From an uncultured Eubacteriales bacterium (GTDB lineage: Bacteria > Bacillota > Clostridia > Oscillospirales > CAG-272): 6,773 bases of DNA. Position 1 is the stretch's first letter; each line of letters starts with the position of its first letter. The notes beneath the pieces are model-generated. The model ran no database searches. It saw nothing but the letters and a program-made list of their open reading frames with translations, and was not told the DNA's origin. The stretch is from NCBI GenBank assembly GCA_900547725.1, contig URHR01000091.1:1-6773 (forward strand), written 5' to 3'. Made by a program: the position numbers and the translations under genes. Shown in pieces: positions 1 to 5,693 of the stretch.

Positions 1-1
1 A

Positions 2-89
2 GGGTTTGGGACAGAGTCCCAAGGTCTTAGGTTTGGGACAGAGTCCCAAGGTCTTGGGTTTGGGACAGAGTCCCAAGGCCTTAGGTCTT
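2..89. repeat. Three tandem 27-bp hairpin repeats plus a partial fourth
   Basis: Three direct copies of a 27-bp unit occupy 2-28, 29-55 and 56-82, followed by a 7-base partial copy at 83-89. The copies differ at only a few positions (A for G at 29, C for T at 79). Each unit contains a perfect hairpin, TTGGGAC-AGA-GTCCCAA, with stems at 6-12/16-22, 33-39/43-49 and 60-66/70-76. There is no T-run right after each stem, so these are not ordinary intrinsic terminators. On the minus strand the unit reads AAGACC-stem-TCT-stem-ACCC, which matches the element at 6664-6690. I read it as an intergenic palindromic repeat family of this genome; its function is unknown. There is no gene in 1-176. Confidence 0.9.
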
Positions 90-115
90 AACTCTAAAAA
101 AAGCAGAAAGCCCCC

Positions 116-144
116 TTGCAAAAAACGATAAAATGTGGTATACT
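116..144 (+). promoter_or_regulatory. Predicted sigma-A promoter of the ECF operon
   Basis: A -35 box TTGCAA (116-121) and a -10 box TATACT (139-144) are separated by 17 bp, and a TG one base before the -10 makes it an extended -10. Transcription would start near 151, leaving a leader of only about 25 nt. The position just downstream of the repeats suggests that the ATPase gene is the first gene of its operon. Confidence 0.7.
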
Positions 145-176
145 GGGACAGGAAAAAGAGAGAGCGAGGAGAGCGG

Positions 177-1829
177 ATGGAACAACTGGAGATTCGGGAA
201 TTGAGCTTCCGGTACGCGGGAGGGGAGCGGGACGTTCTGGAGAACGTCAGCTTTTCGGTGCGGAGCGGAGAGTTTGTCGTGGTGTGCGGAGAATCGGGGT
301 GCGGGAAAACCACACTTCTCCGTTTGCTCAAACCCGAAATGAAGCCCGCAGGCGAACTGACGGGAGAGATCGCATATCACGGGGGCGAGCGTAGCCCCGC
401 CGAGATCGGGTACGTCCTGCAAAACCCAGACGCGCAGATCGTAACCGATAAGGTCTGGCACGAACTGGCGTTCGGACTGGAAAACCTCGGAATTCCCACC
501 GAAACCATCCGCCGCCGCGTGGGGGAGATGGCGAACTACTTCGGCATTACGGATTGGTTCAGGAAGCGCACAGACGAGCTGTCGGGCGGGCAAAAGCAAC
601 TGCTCAACCTCGCCGCCGTCATGGTTATGCAACCGAAGGTTCTCATCCTCGACGAACCGACCGCACAGCTCGACCCTATCGCCGCCGCAGACTTCCTTGC
701 CACGCTCGGGAAACTCAATCGGGAACTGGGGCTGACCGTCCTTCTCGTCGAACACCGACTGGAGGAAGCCTTCCCGATGGCGGATCGCGTGCTCCTGTTG
801 GATCGCGGGCGGGTTCTCCTTTACGACGCCCCCAAGCGGATCTGCGACGGCTTGCGAAGCCTGCACCCCGATCACCCCATGCTCGCGGCGCTCCCGAGCG
901 CGGTTCGTATCTTCTATGCGCTCGGCGCAAACGGCGGGAAATGCCCGCTGACCGTGCGGGAGGGGAAGGACTTCCTCGAACAGCACTACGGCGACCGCCG
1001 CGGGGAACTGCCCGAGACCGACTATAGCCACAGCGACACGGTGGCGGCGGAGCTGAAGAACGTCTGGTTTCGCTACGAGCGTGACCTGCCGGACGTTCTG
1101 CGCGGAACTTCCATGCAGGTCTATGCAGGCGAAATTTACGCGGTGCTCGGGAGCAACGGAAGCGGAAAGACCACCATGCTGAAGGTTCTGGCAGGGGTCG
1201 TGAAAGCCTACCGCGGCGCGGTGCGGATTGATGGAAAAGCGATTCGGGACTACAAGGGCAATTCGCTTTGGCGCGGCTTGCTCGCGCTCCTGCCGCAGAA
1301 CCCGCAAACGGTGTTTGTGCGCGATCAGGTGCGGGCGGATTTTGAGGAACTGCTGGAAGCGCACGGCGTGCCGAAAGCGGAGCGCGCGGGGCGGATCGAA
1401 GCCGTTGCGGAGAAACTCGGTATCGGGGCGCTGTTGGAGCGCAACCCGTTCGACCTCAGCGGAGGGGAGGGGCAGAAGTGTGCGCTCGCAAAGGTGCTTC
1501 TGTCGCGTCCGCGCATCCTGCTCCTCGACGAACCGACCAAAGGCATTGACGCGGGAGCAAAGCAGACGCTTGGAAACCTGCTCCGCGACCTGCGGGCGGA
1601 CGGTCTGACCGTGATTATGGTAACGCATGACGTGGAATTCGCGGCGGAGGTTGCGGATCGTTGCGCGCTCTTCTTCGACGGGGAAATTCTTTCCGCCGAT
1701 ACGCCGTCCCGCTTCTTCGGGGGGAATACCTTCTACACCACCGCCGCAAACCGCATGGTGCGCGGTCTTTGTCCGGGCGCGGTGACCTGCGGGCAGGTGG
1801 TGCGCTTCTGCCGGGGAGAGACGGAATGA
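177..1829 (+). CDS. ECF transporter ATPase, two ABC domains fused
   Basis: This 550-residue cytoplasmic protein is an energy-coupling factor ATPase in which two ABC domains, usually separate EcfA1 and EcfA2 subunits, are joined, as in the YkoD/CbrU type. Domain 1 has Walker A GESGCGKTT (38-46), Q-loop LQNPDAQIV (81-89), signature LSGGQ (135-139), Walker B VLILDEP (155-161) and switch His193. Domain 2 has GSNGSGKTT (325-333), LPQNPQTVF (372-380), LSGGE (427-431), ILLLDEP (447-453) and His484. Both sites therefore look catalytically complete. The NPDAQ/NPQTV Q-loops are typical of ECF ATPases, which couple hydrolysis to an EcfT membrane subunit. I chose the ATG at 177 because AGGAG (167-171) sits 5 nt upstream; an in-frame GTG at 135 overlaps the promoter. 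The stop overlaps the start of the S component (ATGA). The transported substrate cannot be told from this subunit. Confidence 0.93.
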   Translation: MEQLEIRELSFRYAGGERDVLENVSFSVRSGEFVVVCGESGCGKTTLLRLLKPEMKPAGELTGEIAYHGGERSPAEIGYVLQNPDAQIVTDKVWHELAFGLENLGIPTETIRRRVGEMANYFGITDWFRKRTDELSGGQKQLLNLAAVMVMQPKVLILDEPTAQLDPIAAADFLATLGKLNRELGLTVLLVEHRLEEAFPMADRVLLLDRGRVLLYDAPKRICDGLRSLHPDHPMLAALPSAVRIFYALGANGGKCPLTVREGKDFLEQHYGDRRGELPETDYSHSDTVAAELKNVWFRYERDLPDVLRGTSMQVYAGEIYAVLGSNGSGKTTMLKVLAGVVKAYRGAVRIDGKAIRDYKGNSLWRGLLALLPQNPQTVFVRDQVRADFEELLEAHGVPKAERAGRIEAVAEKLGIGALLERNPFDLSGGEGQKCALAKVLLSRPRILLLDEPTKGIDAGAKQTLGNLLRDLRADGLTVIMVTHDVEFAAEVADRCALFFDGEILSADTPSRFFGGNTFYTTAANRMVRGLCPGAVTCGQVVRFCRGETE

Positions 1830-2512
1830 GGGCAACGGGTAAAAAATGGGTCTCCCGCGCGATCCTCTGCATTCTGATCCCCGCTGTGGTAATCGCCGGC
1901 GCAATGCTGCTGCCCGAAAAACGGCACGCGTGGATTTCGCTTTGCGTGGCGTTGCTTGCCTGCGTACCGTTCTTTCTGCACTTTGAGCGGAGTACGGCGG
2001 ATGTGGAGCGTCTGATTCTCATCGCGGTGATGACGGCGCTTTCGGTTCTGGGGCGAATCCTGTTCGCACCCATCCCGAGTTTCAAGCCTGTGACCGCTAT
2101 GGTTGTGCTGACCGCGATGTACTTCGGTCCGGAGGCGGGTTTTCTCACGGGGGCGCTCTCGGCGGTTATCTCCGATTTCTACTTCGGGCAAGGACCGTGG
2201 ACTCCGTTCCAGATGTTCGCATGGGGATTTGTCGGTTTCCTCGGCGGTCTGCTCGCGCAACCGCTGAAAAAGAATCGGATTGTGCTTGGCGTGTACGGAA
2301 TCCTTGCGGGTGTGCTCTACTCCTTCCTGATGGATATCTGGACGGTGCTCTGGATAGACGGCTATTTCAATTTCCCGCGTTACTTCGCCGCCATTGTCTC
2401 GGCTGCGCCTGTCACCGCGATTTACGCTGCGTCGAACGTGCTGTTTCTCGAACTGTTTTCTTACCCCATCGGGAAAATTCTCGGGCGCGTGAAAACGAAA
2501 TACGGGTTGTGA
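1826..2512 (+). CDS. ECF transporter substrate-binding S component
   Basis: This is a 228-residue, highly hydrophobic protein with about eight likely membrane segments (near 11-29, 36-52, 62-80, 88-102, 104-120, 128-146, 153-176 and 186-208). The last six fit the six-helix S-component core; the first two look like an N-terminal extension. The stretch PVTAMVVLTAMYFGPEAGF (88-106) and the following FGQGPWTPFQMFAWG (120-134) resemble conserved segments of vitamin-type S components. S components bind the substrate in the membrane and are powered by the ATPase and EcfT. The ATG at 1826 overlaps the ATPase stop codon, and GGGGAG (1813-1818) lies 7 nt upstream, so translation is probably coupled. 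The specificity is not readable here; a cobalamin-type (CbrT-like) or thiamine-precursor-type substrate is possible, given the fused ATPase, but this is weak inference. Confidence 0.88.
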   Translation: MRATGKKWVSRAILCILIPAVVIAGAMLLPEKRHAWISLCVALLACVPFFLHFERSTADVERLILIAVMTALSVLGRILFAPIPSFKPVTAMVVLTAMYFGPEAGFLTGALSAVISDFYFGQGPWTPFQMFAWGFVGFLGGLLAQPLKKNRIVLGVYGILAGVLYSFLMDIWTVLWIDGYFNFPRYFAAIVSAAPVTAIYAASNVLFLELFSYPIGKILGRVKTKYGL

Positions 2513-2523
2513 TGCCCCCTTGT

Positions 2524-2566
2524 ACAAAGTTGCCCCCTCCGCTTGGAGCGGAGGGGGCAGTTTTGT
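2524..2566. terminator. Hairpin terminator shared by two convergent operons
   Basis: A 13-bp perfect GC-rich stem (2531-2543 with 2547-2559) has a 3-nt loop, TGG. It extends to about 20 bp (2524-2566) through two G-T wobble pairs and an ACAAA/TTTGT base. On the plus strand TTTT (2561-2564) follows the perfect stem, ending the ECF operon 12 nt after its stop codon. On the minus strand the same stem begins 2 nt after the stop codon of the small peptide gene; there the T-run is only CTTTG, so termination may be weaker. Arms rich in A on one side and T on the other are typical of bidirectional terminators. Confidence 0.9.
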
Positions 2567-2567
2567 G

Positions 2568-2699
2568 TTATGCAAAGAAGTCAGAACCGCCGTTGAAGTA
2601 TTGCTCGTCGTTGAAAACGGTTGGGCTGCTGGCTGTCAATACATCAGCTCTGTCAAAATGCTCGATGGAAAGGAAAACGGGGGAATATGTTTTTTTCAT
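2568..2699 (-). CDS. 43-residue peptide of unknown function
   Basis: This small gene encodes 43 residues starting MKKTYSPVFLSIEHF and ending FNGGSDFFA. Support comes from position and signals: AAAGGAG (2714-2708) lies 8 nt before the ATG, the gene starts 21 nt after the stop of the upstream exported-protein gene, and it ends 2 nt before the terminator stem, filling the space exactly. The N-terminus and the DVLTASSP segment (19-26) resemble short MKK-Y-x-P...DV(I/L)T-x-S peptides that I associate with gut Clostridia genomes; that likeness is from memory, not a search. It has no cysteine, no clear signal peptide and no membrane segment. The tail is rich in Asp, Asn, Gly and Phe. Possible roles are a peptide precursor, a small partner of the exported proteins, or a regulator; none is shown. 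Confidence 0.75.
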   Translation of the reverse strand: MKKTYSPVFLSIEHFDRADVLTASSPTVFNDEQYFNGGSDFFA

Positions 2700-2720
2700 G
2701 ATGTTTTCTCCTTTGCCTTG

Positions 2721-4124
2721 TCAGTTTGCCGCGTTTGTTACGCTGTCAACGATGGTTTGGCAGTAAGCCTTTGCTTCTGCGGACGCGTTTGCATCGTTTA
2801 CGCAGGCAAGTGCAACCTCATACATGGAGCGGATTGCCGCCGCATCGGTATACAGCGTATCGCCGATGTAGGGAATGGCGATGATCTTGCTGTTGTAGTT
2901 GGCTTCGGGGATGTTGTAGAGGATTGCGTTCACGGTATAGGTTTGCGCCGCAGGGTCTGCAATGCAGTGCGTTCCGGTTGCAACGCGCGCCTTTTCGGAG
3001 GCTTTCAGCTCTTCAAGCGTCCAAGTTCCTGTGTGAGCGTCATAAATGGTCTTTGCCATCAGGATAACGCCGAAGTTGGCTTCTGCTGTGCCTGCGCCCG
3101 TGACGAAATTCTGCGTGAATTTCACGCCGAATCGGATGCCGTTGTAGTTTGCGTCATCGTTGACATAACGGAGCGACGCGCCGAGGGCTTCGACTACGGG
3201 GACGAATTCAACGATGGTAACGTAGTCACGCCTGTCGGAGTTAATAGACAATCCTGAATTGTAGGAGGAAAGGTCATAAATACCGTCCTTATTTGCAACG
3301 GGATATGCGATTCCTTTTTTGATAGAACCGTCCTTATTGTAGTTATAGGTGACTTTCGGAACTAATCCGGCAACATTGGATTTCAGTGTGAACCCTTTGA
3401 AAGTTGTTCCGTCATATACAGGCTGTGCCTCACCACCCTTGACATACATTCTGTAGTCGCCATTGATGAATTTTGTGATATCGATATAGTTTTCGCCTGT
3501 TCCGGCACTCAGGGTTGTTACATCCCCTGCGTTTCCGGAAAGGGTAGGAATCATGGTGTCGTCACAGTTGTTGACGATTGCCATCCATACACCCGTGGTT
3601 TTACCGTCTGCGCCGTCAATGCGTACCGGTGTTCTGCCATCAGCGAAAACTTTCTCAAAACTTAAAGTTTCGCTTCCGCCATCAATGATAACCGCAATAT
3701 TGCCAAATTTCACTGTTCCCGGATTCAGGTTGTAGTCGCGCATGTTTCCCAACTTGATGCCGTTCTCAAAAGTGCCACCCTTCACATTGTAAGTTATATT
3801 TCCTGAAATTGTACCCGCTGTCTTGGAACACAGGTAGACGTTCTGGAATGTCCCGCCTTCAAACGTATAGGTAACGTTGTCCGTTATATTATACGTATTA
3901 GAGGCGTCGCCAAGAAACACGCCGTCAAAAGTCCCGCGTATGATTCGGAGATTGGTGCCGCTTAATCCGGCATTAGCTGTGAAAATTCCTTTGCTCGATG
4001 CTGGGTCTGAGTCAATAATTTTCTCTGCCCCTTCCGCCCTCACCGTCACAAGTCCCGAAACGGCGCAGGTGGCGAGCATGGTCAGAACCAATGCAAGGGA
4101 CAAAACCTTTCTGAACATTTTCAT
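2721..4124 (-). CDS. Secreted protein with GGTF-type repeats and a C-terminal globular domain
   Basis: This is a 467-residue protein with a Sec signal peptide (basic MKMFRK, hydrophobic core to about 24, likely cleavage after Ala30 in VRA-EG). Residues about 55-150 hold three related segments, RGTFDGVFLG (63), GGTFQNVYLC (90) and GGTFENGIKLG (116), spaced 26-27 residues apart, which suggests a parallel beta-helix or other repetitive beta fold. Residues about 300-467 form a second part containing GASLRYVNDD and NGIRFGVKF (328-336), a pattern I recall from the C-termini of clostridial surface proteins without known function. No catalytic motif is recognisable and there is no LPXTG or membrane anchor, so it is probably released or held by partner proteins. 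The start is supported by AAGGAG (4136-4131), 6 nt before the ATG. It follows the CBM9-like gene by 28 nt, which fits one operon. The middle of the gene is AT-richer than its 3' part. Confidence 0.88.
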   Translation of the reverse strand: MKMFRKVLSLALVLTMLATCAVSGLVTVRAEGAEKIIDSDPASSKGIFTANAGLSGTNLRIIRGTFDGVFLGDASNTYNITDNVTYTFEGGTFQNVYLCSKTAGTISGNITYNVKGGTFENGIKLGNMRDYNLNPGTVKFGNIAVIIDGGSETLSFEKVFADGRTPVRIDGADGKTTGVWMAIVNNCDDTMIPTLSGNAGDVTTLSAGTGENYIDITKFINGDYRMYVKGGEAQPVYDGTTFKGFTLKSNVAGLVPKVTYNYNKDGSIKKGIAYPVANKDGIYDLSSYNSGLSINSDRRDYVTIVEFVPVVEALGASLRYVNDDANYNGIRFGVKFTQNFVTGAGTAEANFGVILMAKTIYDAHTGTWTLEELKASEKARVATGTHCIADPAAQTYTVNAILYNIPEANYNSKIIAIPYIGDTLYTDAAAIRSMYEVALACVNDANASAEAKAYCQTIVDSVTNAAN

Positions 4125-4152
4125 ATCATTCTCCTTAGTCGATCATTGCTTA

Positions 4153-5337
4153 TCAATTATCGGATTTCTTCTTTTTCTTAAGGAGCGCAAATCCCGCAAG
4201 CACGGGGGTCAGGAATGCCAGTTCGGCAATGGAGGAGGAGCATCCGCCCTTCTTGTCATCCTTCGGGGCGTCGGTCTTTGCATCGGTCTTTTTCTCGGTG
4301 GTCGAAGCGGGGGTGTTCGGCTTGGAAGGCTCTTCGGATGTGGGCGGCTCGGTCGTCTGCTGACCGGGGTTCTCGGGGTTGCTCGGCTGTTCGGGATTTT
4401 CAGGCTGTTCGGGCTGCTCGGGGGTCAGGTCAGGCTCTTCCGCAAGAACCAGCTTATCAAAGTAGTTAGTGTTTTTGTAGCACTCCTTCTGCATCTGCTC
4501 GTTTGCTCTGGAGTTGCTGAACAGGGAGTATTCGCGCGTGCCCCAGTTGCCGCTGCCTTCGCCGCCTTTTTCCTTTGCCTGATCGTCGCAGTCGATCTGT
4601 CCGACAAATCCGATGACCGCGTCCTTCGTAGCGGTGAAGTTCTCAAATCTGATTTGCATCTCGCAGGTCCAGCCGGTCGCTTTGCCTTCTGCGTCGGTTA
4701 CGATGGTGGTCTGGTAGATGCAGTTGTTCACAACTTCCTTTGCGGCTGCCACTTCGGCTTCTTTTTCCGCCTTGTTGGGATCATCGTCGGCAATGGTCTT
4801 GCCCGACCAGATGGGGGCGTGTCCTGCGGCGGCATACAGCGTATTGCCTGCCAGACCGTGGTTGACCGCGCCGTTGTACATTGCGCAACCGACTACGCCC
4901 GGCTCGCTTCTGTAGTCCGTATGTTGCTGACCCGAGGTGTTGAGGTAAACGCCGATGCTGTCACCGAGGTAGAACTGATACATCGCGGTGTAGTCCTGCG
5001 TCCACTGCTTTTCATGCTCGGCAGGGGTGATGTAGGGGTCTTTGATGTCAAAGTACAGATAGAGGTTGTTTTCGTCCCACAGAATGCGGAGGCTGACCTC
5101 TTCGCGGGTTTTTCTCTGGGATTCACGGGGAACGCCGCCCTCGATCTTGATTACGGGTGCTTTGAGGTATGCGTCATCCATCTCGCCGTCGATTTCGGGA
5201 GTGCCTTTTGCTGCATAGAAAGTATCCGGCTCAAAGGTCGGCACATCATCGGCAAGAACCGCTACGGCAAGAACGGAAAAAAGCATACAGACGGACAGAA
5301 TGAGCGTGAGAACTTTTTTCATAACGATTATTTGCAT
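4153..5337 (-). CDS. Exported CBM9-like protein with a C-terminal membrane anchor
   Basis: This protein has 394 residues. A Sec signal peptide (MKK at 6-8, hydrophobic core, likely cleavage after Ala29 in VLA-DD) precedes a domain of about 40-300 that matches the CBM9/DOMON-like pattern: the PEIDGEMDDAYLKAP segment (47-61), ILWDENNLYLYFDIKDP (85-101) and DSIGVYLN (126-133). Such domains bind carbohydrate ends or act as beta-sandwich modules in surface enzymes; no hydrolase domain is attached. Residues about 301-363 are a Pro/Glu/Thr/Lys-rich linker with PEQPEN-like repeats. The C-terminus is GGCSSS (364-369), one hydrophobic helix and KKKKK (387-391), so the protein is probably anchored outside the membrane. 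The start is uncertain: ATG 5337 has GGGGG (5353-5349) 11 nt upstream, while ATG 5322 begins the more classic MKKVLTL but has no ribosome binding site. The ligand is unknown. Confidence 0.85.
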   Translation of the reverse strand: MQIIVMKKVLTLILSVCMLFSVLAVAVLADDVPTFEPDTFYAAKGTPEIDGEMDDAYLKAPVIKIEGGVPRESQRKTREEVSLRILWDENNLYLYFDIKDPYITPAEHEKQWTQDYTAMYQFYLGDSIGVYLNTSGQQHTDYRSEPGVVGCAMYNGAVNHGLAGNTLYAAAGHAPIWSGKTIADDDPNKAEKEAEVAAAKEVVNNCIYQTTIVTDAEGKATGWTCEMQIRFENFTATKDAVIGFVGQIDCDDQAKEKGGEGSGNWGTREYSLFSNSRANEQMQKECYKNTNYFDKLVLAEEPDLTPEQPEQPENPEQPSNPENPGQQTTEPPTSEEPSKPNTPASTTEKKTDAKTDAPKDDKKGGCSSSIAELAFLTPVLAGFALLKKKKKSDN

Positions 5338-5501
5338 AACATCGCCATCCCCCGGCGGGTGACGCGTCACGCGCACCTTTCTTTCATATTTTTTGTGTGA
5401 CAGAGCGGAATCCAATCGCTGTAGGTCACGTTTGCGGCGCGGAGCGCACCGGGAGCGATCCGCCTTCTCAACGCGGGCGCGGGGGGGACGCCCCCTTTAC
5501 C
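5338..5501 (-). promoter_or_regulatory. Structured 5' leader of the exported operon
   Basis: About 160 nt separate the predicted transcription start (near 5501) from the start codon, long for a simple leader. On the minus strand it begins with a GGGGG-CGT-CCCCC hairpin (5495-5483). It then carries a GC-rich stretch with repeated GGAGCG/CGCTCC, an inverted GTGAC...GTCAC pair (5397-5401 and 5425-5429) enclosing AGCG/CGCT, and a perfect 12-bp palindrome, GTGACGCGTCAC (5359-5370), just before the ribosome binding site. I recognise no known riboswitch class. No convincing gene lies in 5338-5693. Confidence 0.45.
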
Positions 5502-5507
5502 GCTTTC

Positions 5508-5536
5508 ATTATCGCATATTCCACATTTGATGTCAA
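5508..5536 (-). promoter_or_regulatory. Strong predicted sigma-A promoter of the exported operon
   Basis: Read on the minus strand, a perfect -35 TTGACA (5536-5531) and a -10 GATAAT (5513-5508) are separated by 17 bp, with TG one base before the -10 (TGC, 5516-5514). Transcription should start near 5501 and run into the CBM9-like gene. The near-consensus boxes suggest high basal strength, so control may be by repression or at the leader. Confidence 0.85.
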
Positions 5537-5557
5537 GCCAGAATCCGACGAAGAAAT

Positions 5558-5573
5558 ATCACGATCCTGTGAT
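5558..5573. promoter_or_regulatory. Inverted repeat upstream of the exported-operon promoter, possible operator
   Basis: ATCAC-GATCCT-GTGAT is a perfect 5-bp inverted repeat with a 6-bp spacer, centred about 65 bp before the predicted transcription start. That is a usual place for an activator such as the AraC-type protein encoded just upstream. The GTGA core recurs in the palindromes of the leader. A 5-bp arm can arise by chance, so this is tentative. Confidence 0.35.
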
Positions 5574-5610
5574 TCGGCTTGTTTTGGAACATTTTCGTTC
5601 ATTTTGTGCA

Positions 5611-5647
5611 AGAAAAAAGAAATCACCCGCCGCTCGGAGTGATTTCT
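5611..5647 (-). terminator. Intrinsic terminator of the AraC-family gene
   Basis: A 9-bp perfect stem, AGAAATCAC (5618-5626) with GTGATTTCT (5639-5647), encloses an inner CCG/CGG pairing. On the minus strand it is followed by a run of T (5618-5613). It lies 47 nt after the regulator's stop codon and separates the regulator from the exported-operon promoter. Confidence 0.85.
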
Positions 5648-5693
5648 CGGTCGTTATGCCATACAAAGTGATTCAAAATGGGATCTTCGCCCG

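Noticed and set aside
2..89. Possible CRISPR array
   Set aside because: The three copies are directly adjacent, with no unique spacers, so this is a tandem repeat of a hairpin unit.
81..1904. A 607-residue open frame on the minus strand, longer than the ATPase gene it overlaps
   Set aside because: It lies antisense to the ECF ATPase, which has complete Walker, signature and switch motifs in both domains. The antisense product is rich in His, Arg and Pro with no domain, as expected for a shadow frame in GC-rich DNA.
2520..3257. Plus-strand open frame of 245 residues reading through the terminator
   Set aside because: It starts inside the terminator hairpin and runs antisense to the peptide gene and the 3' part of the secreted-protein gene. 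It has no domain, and the strong terminator argues against transcription.
5328..5348. Six-codon leader frame (MAMLCK) overlapping the start of the CBM9-like gene
   Set aside because: The G-run directly abuts its ATG, leaving no usable spacing for ribosome binding, and so short a frame can occur by chance.
3877..5400. A 507-residue open frame on the plus strand opposite the CBM9-like gene
   Set aside because: It is antisense to a gene with a signal peptide, a recognisable domain, a linker and an anchor. Its Gly/Leu/Val-rich sequence mirrors the linker and domain codons, and no ribosome binding site was seen.
5558..5573. Possible CRP-type site
   Set aside because: The arms are TCAC-N6-GTGA, the reverse of the TGTGA-N6-TCACA arrangement, and no CRP-type gene is nearby.
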